64,000 nucleotides of DNA from Dermanyssus gallinae (taxonomy: Eukaryota > Arthropoda > Arachnida > Mesostigmata > Dermanyssidae). A model generated the notes under the pieces. That model was not told the origin of the DNA. It saw only the letters and a list, made by a program, of their open reading frames with translations, and searched no databases. The stretch spans positions 248,001-312,000 of the forward strand of contig QVRM01002014.1 in assembly GCA_003439945.1 (NCBI GenBank), in the 5' to 3' direction. Every line of letters begins with the position of its first letter. Positions within the stretch are counted from its first letter, which is position 1. The translations under genes and the position numbers were made by a program. Below are positions 12,420-23,819 of the stretch, in pieces.

Positions 12420-13760
12420 TTTTTCGGAAATCTAGTGGAAATGCATTTACGAATGAGTGTGAAGATATTTCGCCTGCTGCGACTGTTCGAAACTATTCGC
12501 ACGAAGATTGAAAATAATTGTCCCGTGAGTGGTGACAGTGGGGTCGAGGGCTCGAGTGAACAACACGCCAATAATCAGCATAGCCTAAACCTTGGAGACG
12601 TCAGACATGGACGTCGAACGAGGCGATGGCCAACCAACACGAACGCACCATCTGCAGAAACAACAACTCCAACGTAAGACGAAGTGCGTGTTAATCGTGG
12701 AAGATTACTCGATCAAATTAATTAAGAGGAACATAATAAACCAGGGGCCGAGAAAGGCAGCCATAACCACGGGTGCCGCCGAAAAAGCTGACATTGTTTC
12801 TGTGCTAAACGAGGCTGACAAAGTGGCCCCTACTAACGTTATCCTCCACTGTGGCTTCAACCAGTGTGTTGAGCTCAGAAAAGATTTCTCATAGCGGTAA
12901 CAGCGTTTTCAGACCCGGTACCCATAATCATGTATGCAGACGATCTAATACTCTACAGTTGCAACAGATACCATCTGCAGCAGGCGCTGGCTACTTTGTC
13001 GACGCATGTGAACGTAGTAGGCCTGGAAATACTTATGCAGAAGACAAAAGCCATGAAATTTAGGCACGCGGGCATGCTAGCCCTGACCGATACATTCAGG
13101 TTAAAATGGACAGGACCTAAACCATGTAAATAAGTTTACATATCTCGGTACCACAGTGGCCCCTCAGCCAAGACTTTTGCTGCACACATAGTCTTGATCG
13201 CGGTGACAGCCCTTAAGAAACCCCAGATGCTCTCGATTAAGGCAGCGCTAGCTCTATTCGATATAAAAATAGCTCAAACTGCATTATACGGGATCTAGCT
13301 TGTGTGGGCAAATTTAAGCTCGGCTCAACTAGGTGCACTCGATCGGATGAAACCAGCTTTTTTGAAACGGGTATTTGCTATGCGATGCTTTACTATTTGT
13401 GGAACAAATCCAAAAACAGTTTGCGCCTCCAGACACCTTCGCATACAACGAGTTCATACGGCGATAAGAAGAGAAGATGGCAGAAATCGGACCACATGTT
13501 TATATGACAGATGCTATGGTTAGGTCAGAATAGAAGGGCACGGGCAGGACAATCAGGCAAATGACCGCTTTGCTGTGCACGGGTTTCACCACCTCCTATC
13601 CCAAAAACGCTTGCCATGAACCCTGTGTTTCTAAATATTGTTAGGGTATATGTGTAGGATATCATGGCAGTAAGTGCAATGCAGTCTCTTTGCTAACAAG
13701 GCTGGCACTGAGGAATTTGTAATTTTAATATAATTACGAGGCTGAAGTGATATTGATCAT
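12420..13760 (+). pseudogene. CR1-type LINE (family A-like) with ORF1 fused to RT by internal deletion
   Basis: The first half (to about 12,894) is ORF1: KCVLIVEDYSIKLIK corresponds to the SGNH-esterase block VLVVGDSAIRQLKG of the 43-kb element with GDS changed to EDY, and VILHCGFNQCVEL corresponds to its VILHGGYHKCMEL. Directly after it (12,930) the frame is already RT: MYADDLILYSCNRYHLQQAL with an intact YADD, then KTKAMKF, AALALFDIKIAQTALYGI and PAFLKRVFAM. The endonuclease and RT fingers are missing, so about 3 kb was deleted. FAVHGFHHLL near 13,570 marks the start of the C-terminal module. Confidence 0.75.
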
Positions 13761-13956
13761 ACTATTGTATATTTTATCCAAACTGGTGCCAAAATAAGTC
13801 ATGTGTTTAATTGAGTGTGAAGCTTGCCACCAAGCACCATATAGGGCACGACATTCTAGAGTATCGTGTAACACCTATTAGTACATCCTCTTCCCTTTTC
13901 ATCCACGTGGCCGCACTACCAAAGTAATGCCTTGACCGATTTATTTAGAATCAGTC

Positions 13957-13986
13957 TTTTGTTGTTGTTGTTGTTGTTGTTGTTGT
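13957..13986. repeat. (TTG)n microsatellite
   Basis: About eight TTG units. It also forms the pyrimidine-rich tract before the candidate 3' splice site at 13,996. Confidence 0.9.
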
Positions 13987-13996
13987 ATGTTTTCAG

Positions 13997-14219
13997 CTTG
14001 ACGCTCGAATGTCATGGCCCGCCAACGAGACGGAAATGACGCCGAGCATGAAGCCCTTTATGGCAATCCGCCTCCAATCATTGCGTCCGCCTCCCACGTT
14101 CTACTTCTTGATGGAAAAGTGCGGTCGCAACACGACGTACATTAAAAAAGCTAGTCAACCTTCGGACATGTTAGTCGTTCTCAACTACGTTTTGTTTACC
14201 TCATTTTGCGTTTACTTCG
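13997..14219 (+). CDS. candidate internal exon (unknown protein)
   Basis: A 3' splice site consensus (tgtatgttttcag) ends at 13,996. The following frame is open in phase 0: LDARMSWPANETEMTPSM, then KPFMAIRLQS, then MEKCGRNTTYIKKA, ending FCVYF. It contains potential N-glycosylation sites (NET, NTT), which would fit a secreted or lumenal protein. A donor-like CG|GTAAAG lies at 14,219/14,220 but would end in phase 1, so the true end is uncertain. The frame runs into the TA microsatellite. Its phase-0 start is compatible with the candidate exon ending at 6,504. I do not recognise the family. Confidence 0.35.
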
Positions 14220-14265
14220 GTAAAGCGCGTGTTGCTATTGTTCTCGTTGTTGTTAATGCCCTTAT

Positions 14266-15013
<748 letters not shown>

Positions 15014-15209
15014 GTATATATATATATATATATATATACGATTGCGTGTTAAACAATGCTACAGTTGTGAGGTCTCAACGTATTATCGCATTTTTTTAAT
15101 GGAAATACTTAACTCATGGCGCCTAAATAAGGTGCCGCGTTCCCTCTGCAAACGGCGAAAGACGACGCTTACCATAAGAGTGGACTCTCTCTTGTATATA
15201 TATATATAT
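15014..15209. repeat. two short (TA)n tracts
   Basis: TA runs at 15,014-15,038 and 15,196-15,209 flank a short stretch with no recognised content. Confidence 0.9.
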
Positions 15210-16088
15210 TCTCAGTCGGATTATTTAAACGCGAGGTGAAAAAATGGGTAACAAGCAAAAACTCTAGTCAAACTAGTCTCGCAGTCTTTTTTGATGTGTC
15301 GGCTGCTTCTAATTGCCTTGGTCTTTCCTTTCTGTTCCAAATGCTCGCTCAACTGGGTTACTCCGCGCCGGCTGTTGTCTGGTTTAGATCCTACCTCTTA
15401 GGACGGAGACAGGTGGTAGGGCTGGTCGAATGGAGTCCTCGTGGCGGCAGGTTGACATCGGTACCCCTCAAGGCTCGGTTCTTGGACCTTCGATGTTTTT
15501 TACTCTTCTGAACTTCTTTTCTATTGAGTATCTAGGGCTACTATTGCTTTTGCTAATGACACTACGCAATTATTCCGAGTGAGTCATCAAAATTTTGATA
15601 CGGACTTGCACCAGTCGCTATTAAATGTTAATAACATGATTCGCATTTAAACAGATTCAGACTAGTTGTCAATGCTAGCAAAACGAATTTCATAGTTTTT
15701 CGTTCATGGCCAAGGCAACTGGCATTCCCTGACAACTAATACTCAAGACACGGAACATTAAGCTATCGCATACCGCTAGGTGTCTGGGGCTCCTTCTCCT
15801 AGACAATATGAGGCGGCATCCTCATCTGGATTATATTGCACCTAAGTTCTATGCTGTAATATCTGCGCTGTGTAAAATGAAAATGAATGGGGCCCCACAG
15901 AAGGCTTACTTATGGTATACAAAGCCGTGTTCTTGCCATTGCTATGGTATTCTTCTCTGGGGTGATGGCTATGACGGAATTCTCCAGAGAGCCAAAGTAG
16001 TACAGAATGATGCACTTAAGAGCCATTTTTCTAGGAAGCGAAGGGATTCGGTCCGTGACTTGTTCAGTCGTTTAACCTACTCACGGTG

Positions 16089-16262
16089 TCGAGCCCGGTG
16101 GCGTGGTGGCTTAAGTCTGCGCCTCGCAACCGGAGGAGGCATATAGGCGCGCGGGTTCGAGCCCCACCGTCGAACATTTGTATTTATGGAGGTCCGTCTA
16201 TGAAGCAATGTGAAAAACAATTCCGTGGACGTTAAATCTTGGCTGAGGGTCAGCCCGAAAGC
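16089..16262 (+). mobile_element. tRNA-derived SINE, family 1
   Basis: The head resembles a tRNA: box A TGGCGTGGTGG at 16099-16109 and box B GGTTCGAGCCC at 16154-16164, about 45 bp apart, so it carries an internal RNA polymerase III promoter. The body contains ggaggtccgtctatgaagca and ends gggtcagcccgaaagc. A second copy lies antisense at 38,246-38,426 and shares head and tail. The 13-bp word tttaacctactca is present at 16071-16083 and again directly after the element at 16263-16275, as expected of a target-site duplication. Confidence 0.85.
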
Positions 16263-16275
16263 TTTAACCTACTCA

Positions 16276-16467
16276 TTGTTGATCGAATTTTCTTTGAGCG
16301 ATGCTCATTGAAAATAGATGATAAACCATACCGCTGAGAGTCAGCGGCCATGCTGCCACAATGACTGTTGGGGAATCCCTAGATATCTAAACAAGTCCGG
16401 CTCTCGGTGCATTAAAGATATACCTCATGTTAAGTTCCAAGTCCGTAGGGGACGGAGGATAGTCTAG
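16276..16467 (+). mobile_element. 3' part of SINE family 2, fused behind SINE 1
   Basis: From ttgttgatcgaa onward this matches, base for base with few changes, the opposite strand of the SINE at 49,294-49,591 (shared words include tttgagcgatgct, accataccgctgagagtcag, gactgttgggga and gtaggggacggaggatagtc). The tRNA-like head is absent. Directly after it, at 16468-16482, stands aacctactcacggtg, which repeats the 15 bp at 16074-16088 before SINE 1. The two SINE parts therefore lie together between one pair of 15-bp direct repeats. Confidence 0.8.
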
Positions 16468-17063
16468 AACCTACTCACGGTGGAAAGAATTCACACACTA
16501 AGGTTGTATGCTAACAATGTTAGCATACAACATTTCGTAAGATATTGTGCCTACGAAAATCGCATTTTCACTAATCCCTACCCTCAGCCGAACATAAAGT
16601 AGGCGTGCAACAACTTTTGCAGTGCCCCCTGTGTCCCTGAAGTCTAGTCAGCACGCACTTGCATGCCATCTTCCTGAAACCTGGACGTGCATTCCCAAAC
16701 AAATTAGATGCCAAATTAGAAAACACTTCTTCGTTCTTGAACTAAAATAGTGGTTTTCAATTTCATAGTCATAATCGGGCTTCTGGGTTAATAAAAAAAA
16801 ATTGAGATTGTTGTGCTTTGTATATAGGGACGCTCACAGGATTGGATTGTGAGTTTTCTGCGTGTCTTTACCCATAGTTGTAAATTGTGAAGACGCTGTA
16901 CTCATAAAAAGCACTCCTTTGGCTTTGTCGAGAGTGATTTTCTACTTTGTCGCTTATATCGTCTCTTTTATTTTTTGTTTTTATTTATCTAGCACTTAAG
17001 CGTTGTGAAATGCAGTTCCGTGAATAAACCACGCTTGAAATTGAACTAAAAAACAACGCACAT

Positions 17064-17078
17064 ACGTACATATGTGAG

Positions 17079-17126
<48 letters not shown>

Positions 17127-17146
17127 CTCACATAAGTACGTATACA
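17064..17146. repeat. (TA)n with inverted flanks
   Basis: A TA tract (about 17,080-17,125) is flanked by acgtacatatgtgagtta on the left and its near-perfect inverse (one mismatch) on the right, so the whole block can form one long hairpin. Confidence 0.85.
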
Positions 17147-17162
17147 TTAATTGTTTCTTCAG

Positions 17163-17379
17163 AATCACAGAGGAAGATCTAATGGGGGGTCTTAACGGTG
17201 CAGAGATCGTAGGCCAGTTCAGGTGCTACGAGGACTGGGTTTCTATTGAAGACATTTCAATGAAAGTCGACGCTATTCGGACTCAAATCTTCCTGGATTT
17301 TGCAAGAGACCTTCTTATTATGAAGATGTGCCGCAGCAAAGATCATCCTGAAGAGTGTTCAGAAATATTAACGACAAAG
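17163..17379 (+). CDS. candidate internal exon (unknown protein)
   Basis: A 3' splice site (taattgtttcttcag) ends at 17,162 and a donor AAAG|GTACGT follows at 17,379/17,380. The 217-nt exon starts in phase 2, ends in phase 0 and has no stop: ITEEDLMGGLNGAEIVGQF, then RCYEDWVSIEDISMKVDAIR, then QIFLDFARDLLIMKMC and HPEECSEIL. Three Cys in 30 residues suggest an extracellular or lumenal fold. It does not resemble any mobile-element protein in the window, and its codon use is unbiased by repeats. It may belong to the same plus-strand gene as the candidate exons at 6.2 and 14.0 kb, but the phases do not prove it. I do not recognise the family. Confidence 0.5.
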
Positions 17380-17399
17380 GTACGTTACATAAACATATA

Positions 17400-18245
17400 T
17401 ATTTTTGTACGTTAGTACGTGTTCGTTGAACATTCCAATAACATATCTTCCCTAGTAGAATGCAGTGCGCCTTAGTGACTTGAAGCGTGACTCTTGCGAA
17501 TATGGAGATAAATATGGCGCGTAGGCAAAACACTGTGCCTTAAAGCGTTATGCGAACTGTGTATACGCGTCCTCTAGACCTCCCGAATAGACTCGATAGT
17601 TTATCTTGCGCTGTATCCGAACATTGCAGATCAACATGCGGTCACCGAGCTTTGTCAACTACACAACCGAAGTGTACGGAATCAACCTCGTTGGGTCGCA
17701 GACATTTCATTCGCCACCTATGGTCTTAAGTAAATTTGTTAGGTTAACAACATTTTGTTTACTCTACGCCTAAAACGAGTTGTTAGGCGGCGTTGGCCAA
17801 TCAGGCACGTCGTGTCTCCCGCCTGACGTTTGATGCTTTTGATGTTTCCGCGAAAAGCGAACCAACTGTTATATAATAGAAGTTTCGTCGGCTTATGTTA
17901 AGGTCGATCTGTTTAAATATGTTTGTGCCAAGATCGATTATGCTCAATTTAGAATCATGTCCATTAGAAATACTTATATTGCATATGGCTGTTAATAAAC
18001 GATCTATGTCTCTGGCTGGCTCGGCCAAACACTTTACAGCAATAACTACTCGCCTTCGTCATGTTCTGGTAACTGTATTGATTAAGCAAGGGTGCATTTC
18101 GTGAATTTTATCTATGAAGTGGTCCGCCAGGTGATCGCGCATTGACTGCCTTTACAGTAATTGAAGTAGTTCAATAGTAACAGTGAAAAGAATAATTAGA
18201 AGTACTATAAGAAGAGAGGTACTTCCATATTGATGATCATGATGA
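17400..18245. other. no gene recognised
   Basis: No element or convincing exon. If the exon at 17,163-17,379 is real, this would be intron. Confidence 0.4.
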
Positions 18246-18247
18246 TA

Positions 18248-18248
18248 A

Positions 18249-18280
<32 letters not shown>

Positions 18281-18293
18281 AAATAATAATAGA

Positions 18294-18365
<72 letters not shown>
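18248..18365. repeat. (TAA)n microsatellite
   Basis: About 118 bp of TAA with two single-base interruptions, followed by a short acgtacgtacgtacg run. Confidence 0.97.
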
Positions 18366-18367
<2 letters not shown>

Positions 18368-18399
18368 GTACGTACGTACGCGCGTCGCCGCGAGGTACG

Positions 18400-19350
18400 C
18401 AGCGCCGATTTACTGTTGTGTGCTAAGTGGCTTAATAGTTCGGGGCATCGCCTGTCTACAATTGAAAAAATCTCATGCTAACTAAAGCGCCGAAAAGAGA
18501 CGTTTGTCGGAGGTAACAAAAATAAGTATGTTTTGATCGTGATTGGAGTGGACTCGATAAACGAGAATTAGCTGCGGTGCAGTATATCAAATCTTACATT
18601 AGCATTTATGAATAAATAAAACTAAACGTGGCAGTATTGCACGGGCTAACAGTTGAACAAAGCGGACGTACACGTGTGTCAATTTCGGAGAGTAAATGGG
18701 AAGATTGAGATAAAATCCGCAGGACATTTGGGCTGAGTCGTAACCACCGACTGGAACAGTTTTGACGACCGCTTTCAGAGATGGATGCAAAATGGGTGTT
18801 CTGGGATGGGTGTTCTATTAATTAAACTGTGCCCACCCACACGTCTCCTCAAGATAAGAGAAGAAACCTTAAGAAGTATCTCTCCAGAAAAAGATATCAG
18901 AGCAACGATATTGTGGTATGCGCCGTAACGAGTATTTTTGGCGTGACGATTGTGAATATTTTCTTCGTAGTTTGAAGGCTATCGGGGATCGTTAGACCAG
19001 ATGTGTTGAGCGTCCCGGGAACTTATACTGAACGATGATAAAAGGCACATGGATTTTGCGCGTCTTGTATTCCATGCTCCGAACTTTGTAATCCACCTAG
19101 CATTAGTTGCCAAGTATTTACAATCTCTTTATAGATAGTTCTGCAAAATGCATACATATATACGCACAAGGTTGCCCAATTAATGAAGAGCTGGTAGAAC
19201 GCTTCGCTGTTTCCCGTGTTGGAAGATGGCCACCACCGCCCCGCCGAGAGATCGAACTGATGAGAGCGTGAAACGGCTATGACTGGGCGCCAAAACCCCA
19301 CGAACAACGAAAACAAAAACAAAAAAGCTACAGCCGAAGCACCAGCAGCG
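18400..19350. other. no gene recognised
   Basis: No recognisable element. Open frames on the minus strand near 19.0-19.4 kb consist of Val or Ser runs made by the trinucleotide repeat. Confidence 0.4.
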
Positions 19351-19364
19351 ACGTTTGAAGCGGT

Positions 19365-19367
<3 letters not shown>

Positions 19368-19400
<33 letters not shown>
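19368..19400. repeat. (TAC)n microsatellite
   Basis: About eleven units. They produce Thr, Tyr or Leu runs on one strand and Val or Ser runs on the other. Confidence 0.95.
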
Positions 19401-19401
<1 letters not shown>

Positions 19402-19419
19402 GCTGCCTTTGAACACAAA

Positions 19420-19845
19420 AACCAGCGCCGTCGAGTGGAAAACTACGACCTCGATCGACCTTGGCTGGCCAGCCAAAAGTAGACGACGCTCGCGCGTGTC
19501 AAGAGTGTGGACAAAAACATTATAGATACGGCGGGGACAGCTGCAGCGGCGCCCAAAGGAGCGCTCCGTGAAAGCCTCCAGATGACGGCAGTGCCGCCGC
19601 TACTATGGTTCACCAGCAGGCAGGGGCGATATCTGTGTTAATGATGACGGCGTCTTTGCTCCAGTAACAGGCCGCCGCGGCCAGGAAATTTCTTTGTTGT
19701 CCAGAGAAGTTGACCCTACTCTGACTAAGTTCGCCGGCAGCCCTGAAATGGATAACAGAGTCTAGGAGCCAGGGCAAGCCTACCCCCACGAGCAAGCAAA
19801 CGTAAGTGAAAGCCAGCGCTCCCGTGAAAAGAAAGCGGCAGCCAA
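19420..19845. other. no gene recognised
   Basis: GC-richer stretch with no identified exon or repeat. Confidence 0.35.
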
Positions 19846-19849
19846 TACA

Positions 19850-21700
19850 ATCTATTTTTTATTTATTATGATATTACATTTCGGTATTGTTGATTACGTT
19901 ACACGTGTTCGTTAAGTCTCGAAAACGGCGCCCGTGTCCGTTAACCTTGAAGAGTCAACGGTTCAATGGTCTCTCACAACCAGAGACGTTGTGTATGCAT
20001 CACCAGACCAAAATATCATTGACCAAACACTCAGATAGCTGGCTCCCATGGACAAGTTTCATAGTGATGTTTGGTGCAAATGAAGCCGCAAAGTGTGTAG
20101 CGACACTCATCGGAAGGGTTGTGGGACCCAGTCCGATGGCTTAGTTTGTGGTGGAACCCATCGACGGAGAAATGGGTGAAAACGCAACTCTGCTCGACAA
20201 GCAGATCCATTCATGCGTTGCTCAGCATTGCCGGTGTTTTGTAGAACGCTTTTGGCACTTCTCTTATCGTCTGCTCAAAGTCCCTACAGAACCCTCGGAG
20301 TGGCACCGTAGTCGGAAGTTGAAAGCGGTTTACCAGATCCTCGATAAACGGCATCGTCTTCGACATAATATAAGTTAGCCACTTTTGCGCGTTTCTAAGG
20401 AGATCCAGAACTCTATTAAGGAGTCATCTGCATAGGTATGTGAACACAGGGGTAGTGGTCATTAATAAGGTCCGATAGATCACTGAGTAAGACTGAGAAT
20501 AGGAGTGTGTTGAGATTATCGCCCTAGGGATGAACCGGGGGTTGCAGCAAAGGCCGATATTCCTGAATGCCGCCATCTAGGATGATCGAGTTTGCTTTCA
20601 GGATAGCTACTGCTTTCAGGATGCCTCTAGCTACTAGCATCACCATAATGATCTCCAGGGGCAGTGTGAAATGCCGCCTAGTATAGTCTACAAACACAGC
20701 GTACAATGCTTGGTGCATTTATAATAACCAAGTACTATAGGTCGCCTAAAAGCTCCTTGGAATGCGGTCATTGTCGAAAGTCTTGCGCGAAATGCATGCT
20801 GTTCCCGAGAGATGATTACTCGTACCTCACGCTAGAAGCTAAGCCTGTGCGCCAAAAGACATGGGAAATTCTTGAAGATGCTATCTATGCAATAGATAGC
20901 ACCTTCAAGAATTTCCCATGTCTCCTGGGAGGATGGACAGAGCAGGTTTGCCTTTCGGGATAACCCTGAGCAAGTACTCTGAGCGGGTCGATGCTGCTTT
21001 CACCTCTTTCCAAGCATTTGTTTAAGAGTGCCGTCTACAGGGACTATAGGAGGACCGCCGTCTTTATATGCTCAGTCCGGACGAGATCGGGTCCGAAGGC
21101 TTTTATATTCTTTAACTTTTTTATCGCGCTTTCAATTTCTATGAGAGAGAGAAGGAAGCATCTGTTTATTAGGGTAGATGCGCGTCTTCGTCCGATAATT
21201 CACACTATATCGGTATAATTCCGGGTGTGCTATCCGTCGTTGCAAATAAGTCAATAAATTGTTGGTGCAGACGGTCGGAGGCAACTGAACAACTAGATAA
21301 CGTAAAGTTTCTTCTAAGCTCGAGCATAGCTCTCCCTACCATGCGATTTTTACTTTTTTGGCGTATGAATTTTTTTAAAGTCTCATTAGTTGTCGGTACA
21401 AGCGACGTGGTTTACAGTGAAAAAAAAACTCCGGGTTTTTCGGAAAAGTATGAGGGCCTAAATAACATAAGCTCTCACACGATAGCAATATGAGTCTATC
21501 CACTCGAGTAACCGACTTCCCTCAATGTAAAGATATATGTAAATCCAGTAACGACAAGACCAATCACGTTTTCGCCATATTCCACATATGGATTATGGAG
21601 GACTCTGTGAATTATCGCCAGGTCCAGCGCCATCGAAGTAAAACTTTGGCGGCGACCGAGTAGTACATATTCAAAATCCATTCTCCTTAAGTGATTGGCT
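19850..21700 (-). pseudogene. antisense LINE, reverse transcriptase
   Basis: In transcription order (right to left): a fingers block around LKARKS near 21.15 kb; VIPKGKPALSILP near 20.95 kb; ALYAVFVDYTRRHFTLPLEI (within 20524-20718), corresponding to FVDYTKAFDTVPRE with the second catalytic-region Asp lost; GDNLNTLLFSVLLSDLSDL, corresponding to QGDNLSPLLFSV (about 20,480-20,530); and HTYADDSLIEFW with an intact YADD at 20423-20434. A 65-bp hairpin interrupts it at 20.86-20.92 kb. The AT-rich tail at about 19,850 marks the 3' end. I cannot place the clade. Frameshifts separate the blocks. Confidence 0.7.
20858..20922. repeat. near-perfect inverted repeat, 31-bp arms, 3-nt loop
   Basis: Left arm 20858-20888 begins gacatgggaaattcttgaag; right arm 20892-20922 is its reverse complement with one mismatch. 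The loop is gca. It lies inside the antisense LINE, between two RT blocks, where the LINE family should have continuous coding sequence. Confidence 0.95.
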
Positions 21701-22002
21701 TAGCAGTATCGAGCCTACAGTTCAAGAGAGAGAAAGAGAGCTAAACAGCTGGTAGACTAGTTGGAATTATTGCAACGGTGTAATCAATCGTTTCTAAGAT
21801 CTTCTCAACGTGGTCCCGGTCCCGGCACTACTGTACATCCCAACAAAAGAGAATTGGGAGGCGCTGAGGACGACGGTGTTGTCTTCGGCCAGTTACGATT
21901 CTCGCCTATTTAAGACGGGAGCCAACCAGCAGAGAAACCCCTCTTAGTTGCCGGCCATGTGAGGGCCTACAAGCAGAGCAGTGGTGCGAGTTGTATCCAA
22001 TA

Positions 22003-22130
22003 ATTCAATTCAATTCAATTCAGACGTGATTTATTTACGGAACTGCATACATTCACATGCTTAAGTTCTCGTTATAAAAAGTGGTACAAGGGTTTGGGAA
22101 TAAAAGGAGAAAAAAAAATAACATCGAAAC
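22003..22130 (-). mobile_element. 3' end of an antisense family-D LINE
   Basis: (AATTC)4 at about 22,002-22,021 is followed by gatttatttacggaactgca. This matches the reverse complement of the 3' end of the 15.2-17.05-kb LINE (tttattcacggaactgcat). Farther right the element becomes unrecognisable; its extent is uncertain. Confidence 0.55.
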
Positions 22131-22680
22131 GCTCATAAGTGAACGTCTCGGTTAAAAGGACAATATCGTAATCTGCGAGCTCGTTGTTTAGCACGACCGG
22201 AAACACTATCAATATACCCACACAATTCCACTGGCGCACCTCTAATTAAGCGGTCGCTCTCTGGGACTATATGGTCGGTAGTTACGGTTGATCTGGTCAA
22301 AGCGTTGTATTGAGTTGTTCTGGGCCTTCCTCTTGGTCTCTCGTTGCCGCTTTCAACTCCTTATACAATCCAAACGGAAAATGCAAATATAGATCTGGAT
22401 ACGCTTTATCTTCGTAATATCCATAAAAAAAAGTCTTCCATGCGAAGAGTTTCAGCCGATCAGTATCGACAGTGCAGGTGAGTGGTTGACTAGTCGGAAA
22501 GCAAGTTGGAAGTGCGTGTCAATTATAACTCCTAGGGCAGTTTTCGTCTTTGCTGTCAATGTCTATGATTGGGACAGTGTTTTGAAAATATCCCGATGGC
22601 CAATTGGCGCGAATTTTTGGCAATGATCGGGAGCTCTGCCATCTCAGCCTACAGTTAGCGAAGAAATTAGCGATGAGCAG
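22130..22680. other. no gene recognised
   Basis: Possible continuation of the antisense LINE, but I found no readable RT block. Confidence 0.3.
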
Positions 22681-22689
22681 GGTTTAGCG

Positions 22690-23000
22690 GTTCTGCAATG
22701 ATGCCTTCAAGCGCTACAGGAACCGCATGATGCTAATGGCGTTTGTTGATAACGAGGTGCGATCTAGCGCACTGGAACTAGCACCAAAATGTTTCTGTAA
22801 ATATGTAGACGTTGTATTCCTAACGGAAACCCTTTGTCAAAGGGAACTGCATTTCGACGAGATGCAAAGGAATATTTTTGTTAGCAAGTCTTCCCAATGG
22901 GCGGCGAGGTTTACCTCAGTTGTGGTAGTTGATGCTGTCACTGCGGGTTTGGCAGTCCTTAACCTGCTGCTGCCTACATTGGCATGCGGCGATTGCAATT
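22690..23000 (+). pseudogene. family-B endonuclease fragment
   Basis: KYVDVVFLTETLCQRELHFD (about 22,800-22,860) corresponds to KLVDIALLTETFQRDELHIN of the 58.6-kb family-B element, including the catalytic Glu of the LTET box. The frame ends at ACGDCNFRI (about 22,985), corresponding to the GDFNARID box, with the intervening 50-60 residues missing. It is a short internal fragment. Confidence 0.65.
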
Positions 23001-23029
23001 TTCGTATATAGAGTTAAATAAGATAACTC

Positions 23030-23600
23030 AGCGCCACCAATGAAACTTTGACTCGGACAAACGAGTGGATAAAGAGCCATCATCTCAAACCCGCACCTGA
23101 CAAGACGGAGGCAATCTTCCTAACAGACCAGACTAGGACAGGATGGTAAGGAAGTGATGGCGGGCACCCAATAGAAATCAGAAAGGAGACGAGGTACCTC
23201 AATGTTATCCTCGATACAATATTTTAGGGCATCGGCGCATGCGAAGTTTGTGACTGTTTAGGTCAAAAGGATCTTTATGAACCTCGCGCATATTCTGTCA
23301 TACCGATATTCTACCGGTGGCCGGTAGAGCGTCGGAAGTCAAAAGAAGACTGTTTACGATAGTGGCCAAATCTGTGGCGCTGTACGTGGCCTCTGCCTAA
23401 AATAGTGGAGCAATAGGCTCAGTCTAACGGACGCTGGCGATCAAGGTAAGCCGCGCATACCAGGTGTTTTTGGCCGGAGCCCTCGGTGTTCTGCCCGGAG
23501 TTCTGCGCTACGAAACTTTCAGAACTGAACAGGACGCAGGTTTCCACCGCCGTGACGGGCCTCAATATTATCAGGGAGGTCGTCGACTACATGATAATGA
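23030..23600 (+). pseudogene. RT C-terminal fragment, R1/Jockey-like
   Basis: Readable pieces include SHHLKPAPDKTEAIFLTDQT (about 23,075), followed by IEIRKETRYL and its continuation VILDT, the block that in R1- and Jockey-group LINEs is KYLGVILD. AKFVTVKVKRIFMNLAH-like sequence follows in another frame, then SVALYVAS. This is the thumb region after the catalytic box. A GC-rich open frame (23,464-23,820, Arg/Gly-rich) follows and has no recognised homology. Confidence 0.55.
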
Positions 23601-23819
23601 CGGCGGGGGCGTGGAAGGACTTGACGAACGGGTTCGATGTAATTTTAACATTCAAGGAGGCTCTGGAAAGGCCAGGAGGGAGACGTCCCCGCGACGCAGC
23701 TGTCGAAAAAAGGCAGCCAGGGGAGACGGGGACAAGAGGGGCGAACAGCTGAGCTCTAGGGATCCCGACCCACCACGTCAGGCCAATTACACTTGGCATT
23801 GCTTTCGCCCATCTAGATG

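Larger units (their letters stand above)
15245..17055 (+). pseudogene. LINE RT fragment (family D) with 3' end
   Basis: A 5'-truncated LINE. RT blocks in order: LAVFFDVSAASN (fingers/palm, about 15,280), MLAQLGYSAPAVVWFRSYLL, then the PQGSVLGP block in shifted frames near 15,470, and AFANDTTQLFRVS, the catalytic box changed to FAND (about 15,545). DWLVVNASKTNFIVF follows near 15,660. The thumb contains VVQNDALKSHFSRK and RWKEFTHTLRLYANN; the last two parts are separated by the SINE insertion. The 3' end carries ttgaaattgaac near 17,046 and its final 50 bp match, inverted, the tail at 22.0 kb. Stops are frequent. Confidence 0.75.

Noticed and set aside
16099..16164. Functional tRNA gene
   Set aside because: The boxes are present, but the sequence does not close into a tRNA cloverleaf, has a SINE body and a TSD, and occurs twice. 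It is a SINE head.
19023..19482. Open frames with long Val, Ser or Thr runs
   Set aside because: They are by-products of the (TAC)n repeat at 19,368-19,400; no domain or splice support.
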